Shown: one piece after another, positions 52,395 to 60,359 of the stretch | Numbering within the stretch: the stretch's first letter is position 1 | Layout of the letters: each line of letters opens with the position of its first letter | DNA from: Lachnospiraceae bacterium | Lineage (GTDB): Bacteria; Bacillota; Clostridia; Lachnospirales; Lachnospiraceae | Direction: 5' to 3' | DNA: 64,000 nt | NCBI GenBank assembly: GCA_902363665.1 | Contig: CABJAW010000011.1 | Span: 1 to 64,000 of the forward strand | The notes under the pieces: generated by a model | The model's input: the letters and a program-made list of their open reading frames with translations, nothing else | Told to the model about the DNA's origin: nothing | Database searches by the model: none | Made by a program: the position numbers and the translations under genes

Positions 52395-53249
52395 TTGGAA
52401 AGAAATGAGATGGTAATACAGATTCTTTCCCGTGTAATGGAGAAGCTGGCGCAGGCAGGAGAGACCGTAACAGGAGCAGACGACCTGCAGAATATCGTGC
52501 AGAGTATTGTCGCAGGGACGAAAGAACCGCTTCCGGGTCTTCTGGTTCTGACGCAGGAGCATGGCGAAAAATGCCATGAGCTGCTGGAAAATCCGAAAAT
52601 CAGAGAAAAATACAATACCAGCTGTGCGCTGCTTCAGGAAAACCAGGTCAGCATGGATGGCATCGAGGCAGTTGTGCTGTTTAATCTGACGACCGATGCA
52701 ATGTGCAAGCTTGCATCCGGTATCACAGACACACCGTACACGAAGCTCGCTGCTCAGGCACTTCTGATGGGCAAAAAGCTGTATGTACCGCGGGAAGAAG
52801 TGGAGCTTTACCGCTATCCGACCGGAGGACTCGGCTCCTATCAGTGCATGATGCAGGCGAAGCTGACGAAGCTGGTTGCATTTGGACTGAAGATCTGCCC
52901 GATGGCAGAGCTGGAGGATGTGCTTCTTGGAAAAGAGGCAGAGGTCACAGCAGATGCCGTATCAGAGGCAGTAGTGAAGGCAGCAGCGCCATGTGAGGAA
53001 AACGCGGGAGAAACATCATGTGATCCGAAGCCGGAAGCAGAAAAACCATGCGAAAAAGCATGCGAGCCGGCACCGAAGGAGGAAGCTCCAAAGGAGATCA
53101 CATTTACCAAAAAAGTAATTTCAGAACGGGATATCATCGAAGCGAACCGCGAGGGCGTGAAGGTGATCCGTATCAGTGAGAGAAATATTCTGACTGCTCT
53201 TGCAAAAGATGCAGCGTCAGCAAGAAATATCCAACTGATTCGCGAGTAA
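52395..53249 (+). CDS. Conserved microcompartment-associated protein (TIGR02536-like)
   Basis: I recognise this as the uncharacterised protein found in Firmicutes eut operons. The 284-residue product starts with an amphipathic helix MVIQILSRVMEKLAQAGE, like an encapsulation peptide. A Rossmann-like domain follows (LPGLLVLTQEHGEKCHELLE, IEAVVLFNLTTDAMCKLASG, YTKLAAQALLMGKKLYVP), then a C, E, K and P-rich linker and a C-terminal ITFTKKVISERDIIEANREG part. TTG at 52395 is the likely start (AAAGGAG upstream). Function unknown. Confidence 0.75.
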   Translation: MERNEMVIQILSRVMEKLAQAGETVTGADDLQNIVQSIVAGTKEPLPGLLVLTQEHGEKCHELLENPKIREKYNTSCALLQENQVSMDGIEAVVLFNLTTDAMCKLASGITDTPYTKLAAQALLMGKKLYVPREEVELYRYPTGGLGSYQCMMQAKLTKLVAFGLKICPMAELEDVLLGKEAEVTADAVSEAVVKAAAPCEENAGETSCDPKPEAEKPCEKACEPAPKEEAPKEITFTKKVISERDIIEANREGVKVIRISERNILTALAKDAASARNIQLIRE

Positions 53250-53269
53250 CAGACAGCGAAAACGGCTTA

Positions 53270-53311
53270 TATCACTCGCGAAAGTCGAAACATGATAATT
53301 AGCGAGTGATA
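53270..53311 (+). promoter_or_regulatory. Intergenic hairpin before eutN
   Basis: TATCACTCGC (53270-53279) pairs perfectly with GCGAGTGATA (53302-53311) around a 22-nt loop. There is no T-run. It may be an mRNA processing or stabilising structure within the operon. Confidence 0.5.
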
Positions 53312-53333
53312 GTAAGAGCAGAGGAGAGATAAT

Positions 53334-53615
53334 ATGCAGGTTGCAAAAGTGATCGGAAACATCTGGGCTACAAGAAAAGATGACAAGCTTTCAGGATTGA
53401 AGCTTCTTCTCGTAAAACCAGTCGATGTACTGGATGAGACGGCGGATAAAACCCCGCTTGTTGCTGCCGATACGATCGGCGCAGGTGTCGGAGAGACCGT
53501 AATCGTAGTAGGAGGAAGTTCCGCGCGGAATGCGGCCGGAGATGTGTCCATTCCGGTGGATGCAACAGTAGTCGGGATTGTGGATGATCTGGAGATCGAT
53601 CGCTCTGTTCTTTAA
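53334..53615 (+). CDS. eutN: Vertex protein EutN (BMC-P pentamer)
   Basis: EutN/CcmL-type pentamers close the vertices of the shell. The 93-residue product has the family pattern MQVAKVIGNIWATRKDDKL, KLLLVKPVD, AADTIGAGVGETVIVVGGSSAR and PVDATVVGIVDDLEI. AGAGGAGAG precedes the ATG. Confidence 0.95.
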   Translation: MQVAKVIGNIWATRKDDKLSGLKLLLVKPVDVLDETADKTPLVAADTIGAGVGETVIVVGGSSARNAAGDVSIPVDATVVGIVDDLEIDRSVL

Positions 53616-53630
53616 ACGGGAGGGTTTGCA

Positions 53631-54983
53631 ATGAACCTGATAGAGATGGTAAAAGCTGCAGGAGTTGTGGGCGCCGGAGGCGCCGGCTTCCCGACCCATG
53701 TAAAGCTGAATACAAAAGTAGAATATTTTATCGTGAATGCGGCCGAGTGTGAGCCGCTGATCGAGACCGATAAGTATCTTTGCCGGACATTTGCGGACCG
53801 GATCGTAAAGACGATCCCGGTTATCGCTGAGTCGCTCGGTGCTTCCAGAAAAGTGATCGCATTAAAGGGCGCATACGAGAAAGAAATCGCAGCGCTTCGG
53901 GAAGCGATCAAAAACAGCGACAGCGATGTGGAAATTTTCGAAATGGGATATTTTTATCCGGCGGGTGATGAGCAGACCCTGATCCAGCAGGTGACTGGCC
54001 GGTGCGTACCGGAGCGCGGACTTCCGTCCGATGTCGGCTGTGTGGTTGACAACGTGGGTACGGTACTGAATATCGCTGATGCGCTGGAAGGAAAAGCCGT
54101 CACAGAAAAATATCTTTCCGTAGTAGGAGAGGTAACGCATACGATGCAGCTTCACGTACCGATCGGTACGTCGGTGCTCGAATGCGTACGTGCGGCAAAG
54201 CCGACGATCTCAGAATTTGCACTCATCATGGGCGGCCCGATGATGGGAAAACGGCTGACCAGCCAGGCAGAGATCGAACAGGCCGTTGTTACAAAGACAA
54301 CCGGAAATATTATGGTGCTTCCGAAAGACCATTATCTGTTTAAAAAGACGGCACTTCCGATGGAGACCGTCCGCAAGCAGACAAAGAGCGCCTGCCTTCA
54401 GTGTAAGATGTGTACCGACCTGTGCCCGAGATATCTGATCGGACATCAGATCAGGCCGAATCTGATGATGAGAGGGCTGTGGCGTGAGCCATCCATTACG
54501 GACAATGAAGAGTATCTGCGCATGTTCGGAGATGCGGCAAACTGCTGCAGCTGCGGTGTGTGCGAGATGTTCGCCTGTCCCATGGGTCTTTCCCCGCGCA
54601 AAGTCAACGAGTATCTCAAAGGTGAGTTCCGAAAGAGAGGCATTCAGGTGCCGAAGAATCCGGAAGCGCACGCAAGAGAATTCGTACAGGAGCGGAAGAC
54701 CCCGACAAACCGTCTGGTGGCAAGACTTGGCCTGAGTGAGTACTATGGAAAGCATCCATCCTCCTGCGAGGAGCTGAGCGTGGATACCGTGTTTATCCCG
54801 TTCTCTCAGCACATCGGCAAACCGGCAGCAGCAGTAAAGCAGGCCGGGGATACGGTGGCAAAAGGAGAGCTGCTGGCAGCAGCGGCAGAAGGTGCGCTTT
54901 CCGCTAATATTCATTCCAGCGTAAACGGAGTGATTGAAGAGATCACAGACAAGGGTGCACGCATAAGATGCAGAAAGGAGTGA
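53631..54983 (+). CDS. PduS/RnfC-like cobalamin reductase
   Basis: PduS-type flavin and iron-sulfur proteins reduce cob(III)alamin or move electrons across the shell. The 450-residue product has an N-terminal Complex1-51K-like FMN domain (GVVGAGGAGFPTHVKLN, NAAECEPLIETDKYLC), an SLBB part, two 4Fe-4S motifs (CLQCKMCTDLCP and CCSCGVCEMFACP) and a C-terminal biotinyl-like sandwich. It lies before a PduT-like shell protein, the same pairing as in pdu operons, where the two are thought to interact. Confidence 0.88.
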   Translation: MNLIEMVKAAGVVGAGGAGFPTHVKLNTKVEYFIVNAAECEPLIETDKYLCRTFADRIVKTIPVIAESLGASRKVIALKGAYEKEIAALREAIKNSDSDVEIFEMGYFYPAGDEQTLIQQVTGRCVPERGLPSDVGCVVDNVGTVLNIADALEGKAVTEKYLSVVGEVTHTMQLHVPIGTSVLECVRAAKPTISEFALIMGGPMMGKRLTSQAEIEQAVVTKTTGNIMVLPKDHYLFKKTALPMETVRKQTKSACLQCKMCTDLCPRYLIGHQIRPNLMMRGLWREPSITDNEEYLRMFGDAANCCSCGVCEMFACPMGLSPRKVNEYLKGEFRKRGIQVPKNPEAHAREFVQERKTPTNRLVARLGLSEYYGKHPSSCEELSVDTVFIPFSQHIGKPAAAVKQAGDTVAKGELLAAAAEGALSANIHSSVNGVIEEITDKGARIRCRKE

Positions 54984-54987
54984 GCAC

Positions 54988-55527
54988 ATGAGGCTGGCAA
55001 TTGGTATGGTGGAGCTGAACAGCATCGCCAGAGGTATTGAGACTTGTGATTACATGGTCAAGGCAGCGCAGATTGAATTACTCCGCGCATCTTCCGTATG
55101 TCCCGGAAAGTTTCTGATCCTGATCGGAGGAGAGACCGGAGATGTACGTGCATCCATGAAGGAGGGAATCATTCGCGGTGGGGAATGTGTGGTAGATACC
55201 CTGACACTGCCGAATGTTCATCCGTCTCTGATCCCGGCCATGACGGGAACCACACAGGTGCCTGAATACGGCGCAGTGGGTGTGCTGGAGTTTTACTCCG
55301 TAGCATCAGCCATCACGGCAGCAGACGTAGCGGCGAAAGCGGCAAACGTCACGCTGATGGAAGTACATATTGGCTATGCCATCGGAGGAAAGGGTTATGT
55401 GACCCTGACAGGAGATGTGGGAGCGGTGAAGGCGGCCGTAGAGGCAGCTTCCCGCAGCAGCGAACTGCTGGTAGGCACCTCAGTTATCCCGCGTCCGGCG
55501 AAAAAGCTGTTTACATCGCTGCTTTAA
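54988..55527 (+). CDS. PduT-like tandem-BMC shell protein
   Basis: The 179-residue product has two BMC domains (LAIGMVELNSIARGIETCDYM and AVGVLEFYSVASAITAADVAAKAA). SSVCPGKFLILIGGETGDV puts a cysteine at the pore position where PduT holds a 4Fe-4S cluster. It follows the PduS-like gene by four bases, so the two probably form an electron path through the shell. AAAGGAG precedes the ATG. Confidence 0.88.
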   Translation: MRLAIGMVELNSIARGIETCDYMVKAAQIELLRASSVCPGKFLILIGGETGDVRASMKEGIIRGGECVVDTLTLPNVHPSLIPAMTGTTQVPEYGAVGVLEFYSVASAITAADVAAKAANVTLMEVHIGYAIGGKGYVTLTGDVGAVKAAVEAASRSSELLVGTSVIPRPAKKLFTSLL

Positions 55528-55602
55528 AAACTTTATATTTGGAACTGAGTAATCCTGCAATTTGAGGGACATAAGTGTGGGGTTTCAGGGAAAGGAGCAA
55601 AA

Positions 55603-56799
55603 ATGAGCGTATTTACAGAGAGTATTTCATCCTGGGTACACAACATTTCGATCAACTCCGTTATCATGATGATCATGATGATCTTCATGCTGGTAGGAGC
55701 AATCGACAAGATTATGGGAAACAAAAAGGGTTATGGCGAGAAGTTTGAGGAAGGCTTCAACGCGATTGGACCGCTTGCTATCTCCATGGCCGGAGTAGTA
55801 GCAGCAGCACCGGTGCTTGCAACCATTTTAGGACCGGTTATTAAGCCGATCTACAATTTCTTCGGCGCAGATTCTTCCATGTTCGCAACAACACTTCTTG
55901 CATGCGATATGGGTGGTTATCCGCTGGCTATGGAGCTCGCAGGTGACAATGTGGCAATCGGAAACTTTGCAGGACTGATTCTCGGAACCATGATGGGACC
56001 GACAATCGTATTCACGATCCCGGTAGCACTCGGTATCATCTCCAAGGATGACCGTTCTTATCTGGGAGCCGGTGTTCTGGCAGGTCTTATCACCGTTCCG
56101 ATCGGATGTATCGTTGGTGGTCTGGCTATGAGCACAATGACTGAGTATAAGCTCGGCATCGGCACAATTCTTCAGAACCTGATCCCGGTTATCATCATCG
56201 CAGCACTGATCGTTATCGGTCTGTGGTTTGCTCCGGCAAAGATGATCAACGGCTTCAACGTATTTGGTACAGGTGTAACAATCGTTATCACAGCTTTCAC
56301 AGCAATCGCAGTATTCGAGCAGATCACAGGAATCATGTTCCCGCTGTTCGACGTAATGGCAATTAAGGACGAAGTAACAGGACTTTCACCTCTGGACAGC
56401 GGTCTTCTGACCTGCGGACAGATCGGTATCGTTCTGATCGGTGCATTCCCGATGGTTGAGTGGATTACACGTACCTTCGGTGGTGTGCTGAAAAAACTCG
56501 GCGGAGCTCTTGGAATCAACGAGCAGGCATCTGCCGGTATGGTAGCTAACCTTGCAAACAACATCGCTATGTTCAATATCATGGGCGAGATGGATCCGAA
56601 GGGTAAGCTCCTCAACGTAGCATTCGCAGTATCTGCAGCATTCGTATTCGGCGATCACCTTGGATTCACTGCCGGTGTAAATCAGGAGATGGTTACTCCG
56701 GTTATTATCGGTAAGCTGGTAGCTGGTATCACAGCTCTGATCGTAGCAAATCTGCTTGCTCCGAAGCTTCTTAGCAAGATCAAATCAGCAACAAAATAA
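55603..56799 (+). CDS. eutH: Ethanolamine transporter EutH
   Basis: EutH carries ethanolamine across the membrane. The 398-residue product has about 11 membrane segments and the family blocks INSVIMMIMMIFMLVGAIDK, MSTMTEYKLGIGTIL, LTCGQIGIVLIGAFPMVEWI and GMVANLANNIAMFNIMGEMD with VFGDHLGFTAG. GAAAGGAG precedes the ATG. Near the end of the eut operon. Confidence 0.95.
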   Translation: MSVFTESISSWVHNISINSVIMMIMMIFMLVGAIDKIMGNKKGYGEKFEEGFNAIGPLAISMAGVVAAAPVLATILGPVIKPIYNFFGADSSMFATTLLACDMGGYPLAMELAGDNVAIGNFAGLILGTMMGPTIVFTIPVALGIISKDDRSYLGAGVLAGLITVPIGCIVGGLAMSTMTEYKLGIGTILQNLIPVIIIAALIVIGLWFAPAKMINGFNVFGTGVTIVITAFTAIAVFEQITGIMFPLFDVMAIKDEVTGLSPLDSGLLTCGQIGIVLIGAFPMVEWITRTFGGVLKKLGGALGINEQASAGMVANLANNIAMFNIMGEMDPKGKLLNVAFAVSAAFVFGDHLGFTAGVNQEMVTPVIIGKLVAGITALIVANLLAPKLLSKIKSATK

Positions 56800-56804
56800 A
56801 AAAA

Positions 56805-56862
56805 GCAGCTATTCCAGAGCCAGCCGTAAAGCGGTGCATTTCTTCTGGTTCTGAACAGTTAC
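56805..56862. repeat. Short relic of the 38359 MITE family
   Basis: Left end GCAGCTATTCCAGAGCCAG and right end GGTTCTGAACAGTTAC match the termini of the MITE with a few changes; only 58 bp remain. It lies between eutH and eutQ. A clean target duplication is not visible. Confidence 0.6.
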
Positions 56863-56984
56863 GAAACAGATGCAGTCTGCCGGGAAAGTGCTTAGGCGCC
56901 GAAACGGCAGGCTGTAATACAAAAGACAGAGAAAAGTCATAAAAATCAAAAACGAAATCAAAATCGGAAAGGAAGCTGAACATT

Positions 56985-57428
56985 ATGAATATTAGTGAAG
57001 AGCTGATTCGTGAGATTATCACAAAGGTAGTACAGGAAGCAACTGCTGAGAAGAAAACCTGTGACTGCGGATTTGAAAAGCACGTTGATCCGAGCGGAAT
57101 CATCGGAATCAAAACATCTACCGTAAAATGCGAGCCGTTCGAGCAGGATGGTGTGGCATTAAAGGATGTTGTAACACTGGAAGAAGCTCCGCGTATGGGC
57201 TGCGGTGTGATGGAACTGGATCATACAAGCTTCGAGTGGACCCTGACCTATGACGAGTACGATATCGTTCTTGAGGGAACCCTTGAGATCGAGATCGACG
57301 GCAGAATCGTTTCCGGAGGTCCTGGAGACATCATCTACATCCCGAAGGGAAGCCACATCCACTTCCAGACAAAGGACAAGTGCCGTTATATCTACACGGT
57401 ATATCCGGCAAACTGGGCAGAGCAGTAA
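56985..57428 (+). CDS. eutQ: EutQ cupin-fold protein (acetate kinase)
   Basis: EutQ is a cupin protein with reported acetate kinase activity, which would turn acetyl phosphate from PduL into ATP and acetate. The 147-residue product starts with an amphipathic helix SEELIREIITKVVQEATAE (possible encapsulation peptide), then a CDCGFEKHVDPSGI segment. The cupin core follows, with MELDHTSFEWTLTYDEYDIV, LEGTLEIEIDGRIVSGGPGD and YIPKGSHIHFQT. A hairpin at about 56873-56914 lies upstream. Confidence 0.92.
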   Translation: MNISEELIREIITKVVQEATAEKKTCDCGFEKHVDPSGIIGIKTSTVKCEPFEQDGVALKDVVTLEEAPRMGCGVMELDHTSFEWTLTYDEYDIVLEGTLEIEIDGRIVSGGPGDIIYIPKGSHIHFQTKDKCRYIYTVYPANWAEQ

Positions 57429-57444
57429 AGACAGAGGAAAAACT

Positions 57445-57921
57445 ATGAATTTACATCTGAAGCAGGGCTATTATAAAGATATCCGCGCCTGTGAGGAAAT
57501 CGCAAGGGACTCCGTACTGTACGAGCGCTACTTTGCACACGGCTACCGGACGGAGGATTACATCCGCGCGTATTTTCCGGACGATGGAAGAGGCCGCCTG
57601 TATTTTGCAGAGACGGCACACGGCGAGAAGGCCGGACTGATGGTCATCAGCCGCAACGGCTTCACAAACGAGTACCACTATCTGGCGCTTCTGTGCGTGA
57701 AGAAAGAGTTCCGCAGCCAGGGCGTAGGCGCGTGGCTGTTGCAGCAGTTTGAGCAGCTGGGTCGCGAGGATGGCAGGCGGAAAGCATCCCTGACCGTCAG
57801 CGATTTCAATGTAAGAGCGTTTGAATTCTACAAAGCAAACGGCTACTATGAGGTCGGAATGATTCCGAATGCGTTGACAGAAGGAATCGGCGAGCATCTG
57901 ATGCTGAAGGACCTGTGCTGA
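57445..57921 (+). CDS. GNAT-family N-acetyltransferase
   Basis: The 158-residue product has the GNAT acetyl-CoA loop KKEFRSQGVGAWLLQQFEQ and the C-terminal VRAFEFYKANGYYEVG motif. It follows eutQ by 16 bp and precedes the terminator, so it is the last gene of the eut operon. The target is unknown; an acetyltransferase here could act on operon proteins or on a small amine. Confidence 0.85.
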   Translation: MNLHLKQGYYKDIRACEEIARDSVLYERYFAHGYRTEDYIRAYFPDDGRGRLYFAETAHGEKAGLMVISRNGFTNEYHYLALLCVKKEFRSQGVGAWLLQQFEQLGREDGRRKASLTVSDFNVRAFEFYKANGYYEVGMIPNALTEGIGEHLMLKDLC

Positions 57922-57963
57922 GAAGAAATCAGCCAAGATTTACTGAATTACAAAAATGAGAGG

Positions 57964-58001
57964 ACAGCCGCATGACAGAGGATGTTGTGCGGCTGTTTTT
58001 T
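57964..58001 (+). terminator. Terminator of the eut operon
   Basis: ACAGCCGCA (57964-57972) pairs with TGCGGCTGT (57988-57996), followed by six T. The next 190 bp (to 58190) are A/T-rich without visible features. Confidence 0.85.
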
Positions 58002-58190
58002 GTGCTGGTGCCACTTTCAAAAAATAAAAAAAATTTAAAAGGACGTACATTTGCAAGATTCTTATATTTTTATGCTGTCCTGGGAATGGCAGACGCTGTT
58101 AAAATCCTTTAGATAATCCCCCTGGCATTCCGGCGGAAAATGTCCTGATTCATAAAGTTCATAAGGACTTCACATGCAGTGATTTTATGT

Positions 58191-58219
58191 TTGACTTTTA
58201 CTTTTTCGAGTAGTATAAA
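58191..58219 (+). promoter_or_regulatory. Sigma-A promoter of the mgtE leader
   Basis: TTGACT (58191-58196), 17-bp spacer, TATAAA (58214-58219). It produces a leader of nearly 500 bases before mgtE. Confidence 0.75.
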
Positions 58220-58294
58220 TAGAAAGGGAGTCCGGGAAGTGGCAGGTGATCCTGCCGTTTTTGCGGCACTATCAAGAATTGCATAATTATATTG

Positions 58295-58415
58295 CAGGAA
58301 AGGGAGTGGCACTATGGACAGTTCAGACAGTCATGGCCGATTATTTGGCGGCGAAGCAGAAAATGATGCGTATCACATAGTTACACTCCGAAAGGGCAGT
58401 AGCTTTCTTTCCTGA
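58295..58415 (+). promoter_or_regulatory. Structured leader element upstream of mgtE
   Basis: CAGGAAAG (58295-58302) can pair with CTTTCCTG (58407-58414), and the adjoining GGAGTG (58303-58308) with CACTCC (58384-58389). This gives a closed multi-arm structure of about 120 nt. The 5' strand holds the ribosome binding site of a 33-codon ORF whose stop codon ends at 58415, one base beyond the closing stem. I do not recognise it as the M-box or any other known riboswitch class. Confidence 0.5.
58314..58415 (+). CDS. Possible leader peptide of mgtE (33 residues)
   Basis: The ORF reads MDSSDSHGRLFGGEAENDAY followed by HIVTLRKGSSFLS. GGAAAGGGAG lies upstream of the ATG. Acidic residues are frequent, which recalls leader peptides that sense magnesium through ribosome stability, but this is an inference. 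It lies wholly within the structured leader and before an attenuator-like terminator. Confidence 0.4.
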   Translation: MDSSDSHGRLFGGEAENDAYHIVTLRKGSSFLS

Positions 58416-58448
58416 CGGAAAAAACTGTGTTTTGTGTGGAAATTTCTG

Positions 58449-58481
58449 CCATCGCCGTATGCCGGGCGATGGTATTTTTTT
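58449..58481 (+). terminator. Attenuator-like terminator in the mgtE leader
   Basis: CCATCGCC (58449-58456) pairs with GGCGATGG (58465-58472), followed by TATTTTTTT. It lies after the structured element and 240 bp before mgtE, so it must be bypassed for mgtE expression. A second small hairpin TGCCC/GGGCA follows. Confidence 0.85.
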
Positions 58482-58722
58482 GCCCGAAAAGGGCAAGGGA
58501 TACCTCTGGACGGACAGCGCTTCGATCAAATCAGGTTAAGCAGTGAAGCAGGTTATAAGGAGCTGTTTTTGCTGAAACTGAGAATGAAAGAATCGCTGTA
58601 AGAAAAGACAGAAAGCAGACGAGAATGCTCGGAATGCTTTTCTGTGCGCGAAAACCTGGTGATTTGTCAGAACATATCATCGTCTGGTTTTCTGAAAAAA
58701 CAGAAAAAGGAGGTAAAAACCC

Positions 58723-60123
58723 ATGGAACCAAATGAAATGAACACATTGACACGTGCGGAAGAGATTCTGCAGATTATCCAAAGCGGAAAGACGGACGAG
58801 GAGATCCGCGATGCGCTGGATGATTACCATGAAAACGACATAGCGGAAGCACTGCAGGAGCTGGATACGGAAGGCAGAAAGAAGCTGTACCGGATTCTCG
58901 GCGTGGAGCGTGTATCTGAAATTTTTACGTATATCGATGATGTATCCGAATACCTGGAAGAGCTGCCGCTTGAGCAGGCGGCAGACGTCCTCGAAAACAT
59001 GGACGCCGATGATGCGGTCGATGCTCTGGAGGATCTCGATGACGAGGAGCAGAAGCAGAAGCTGATCTCTATGATGGATGAGGATTCCACCGAGGATATC
59101 AGGCTGATCCAGTCCTTCGAGGAGGACGAGATTGGTAGCATGATGACCACGAACTATGTGACGATCCCGGAACGCTTTACGATCAAGGAAGCCATGCGGT
59201 CTGTGGTCAGGCAGGCGCATCACAGCGATAATATCAATACCATTTATGTAGTAGACCAGGACGGTAAATACGCCGGTGCATTTGAACTGAAGGATCTGAT
59301 CATTGCGAGAGATTATGTGCCGCTTGATGATATCGTCAGCAAGAGCTATCCGAGCGTGCGCGCAAAGGCAAAGATCTCGGATGTAATCGAAGACCTGAAG
59401 GATTACGCGGAGGATTCCATCCCGGTCCTGAATGATGACGAGGAGATCATCGGTGTCATCACGGCGGACGATATCATCGAAGCAGTCGATGACGAGATGA
59501 GTGAAGATTACGCAAAGCTGGCAGGTCTTACTGCAGAGGAGGATCTGCAGGAATCTCTGAAAGAAAGCATGCGCAAACGTATGCCGTGGCTGGTGCTGCT
59601 GCTTGGACTTGGCCTTGTGGTGTCGAGCGTGGTCGGCATGTTTGAAACGGTGGTTTCGCAGATCGCGATCGTGATGTGCTTCCAGTCGCTGATTCTTGAT
59701 ATGGCCGGAAACGTCGGTACACAGTCCCTGGCTGTTACGATCCGTGTCCTGATGGATGAAAATATTTCCGGTGGCGAAAAGTTTCGCTTTGTGCTTAAGG
59801 AAATGAGAGTGGGCGGTGCAAATGGTCTGCTGCTCGGGTCTTTAACGTTTGTCTGTGTTGGCATTTACCTGCATTTCGGAAAGGGAATGACATACAGCTA
59901 TGGATTCTCGGTTGCTCTGTGCGTTGGCCTTGCACTGTTCCTTGCAATGATTATTTCGAGCCTGGTAGGCACACTGATTCCTATGTTCTTCCATAAGATC
60001 AAGGTGGATCCGGCGGTTGCTTCCGGCCCGCTGATCACGACGGTCAATGACCTGGTGGCGGTTGTGACGTACTATGGCCTCGCAGAGCTGCTGCTTCTGG
60101 GGCTGCATCTCGGGGGCGTGTGA
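58723..60123 (+). CDS. mgtE: Magnesium transporter MgtE
   Basis: MgtE is a magnesium channel gated by cytosolic magnesium. The 466-residue product has the acidic helical N domain (ALDDYHENDIAEALQELD, LPLEQAADVLENMDADDAVDALEDL), two CBS domains (MMTTNYVTIPERFTIKEAM; YPSVRAKAKISDVIED) and five C-terminal membrane helices with FQSLILDMAGNVGTQSLAVTIR and DPAVASGPLITTVNDLVAV, which form the pore. AAGGAGG precedes the ATG. Expression is likely set by the leader at 58295-58481. Confidence 0.96.
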   Translation: MEPNEMNTLTRAEEILQIIQSGKTDEEIRDALDDYHENDIAEALQELDTEGRKKLYRILGVERVSEIFTYIDDVSEYLEELPLEQAADVLENMDADDAVDALEDLDDEEQKQKLISMMDEDSTEDIRLIQSFEEDEIGSMMTTNYVTIPERFTIKEAMRSVVRQAHHSDNINTIYVVDQDGKYAGAFELKDLIIARDYVPLDDIVSKSYPSVRAKAKISDVIEDLKDYAEDSIPVLNDDEEIIGVITADDIIEAVDDEMSEDYAKLAGLTAEEDLQESLKESMRKRMPWLVLLLGLGLVVSSVVGMFETVVSQIAIVMCFQSLILDMAGNVGTQSLAVTIRVLMDENISGGEKFRFVLKEMRVGGANGLLLGSLTFVCVGIYLHFGKGMTYSYGFSVALCVGLALFLAMIISSLVGTLIPMFFHKIKVDPAVASGPLITTVNDLVAVVTYYGLAELLLLGLHLGGV

Positions 60124-60229
60124 GCTCACTGATAAGCTGCGAAGCACTCTGCGAGTTATGAGTAAGCAGCAAAGCGGATTGCTATAAATATAGAAAATGG
60201 CATGATTTTCTGAAAAGATGCAAAAAGCC

Positions 60230-60267
60230 CGGAGTTCCGATACATCAGAGGATGTGTTGGAGCTCCG
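60230..60267 (+). repeat. 17-bp hairpin between mgtE and the MATE gene
   Basis: CGGAGTTCCGATACATC (60230-60246) pairs with GATGTGTTGGAGCTCCG (60251-60267) with three G-T pairs and a 4-nt loop. It lacks a T-run. Possibly the 3' end of the mgtE transcript. The rest of this gap holds only a half copy of the dispersed repeat (about 60168-60182). Confidence 0.5.
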
Positions 60268-60359
60268 TAAATATCTGGGGAGACTTACCAAAATCAAACA
60301 GGCATCATTTTAATCGGGAAAGTCTGGACAGCATGTAAAAAGAGAAAGTGTGGGGGTAT

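Noticed and set aside
53270..53311. Hairpin before eutN as a terminator
   Set aside because: No T-run follows and the flanking genes clearly belong to one operon.
58295..58481. M-box or manganese riboswitch before mgtE
   Set aside because: The conserved cores of these classes are not recognisable, so it is reported as an unknown structured leader instead.
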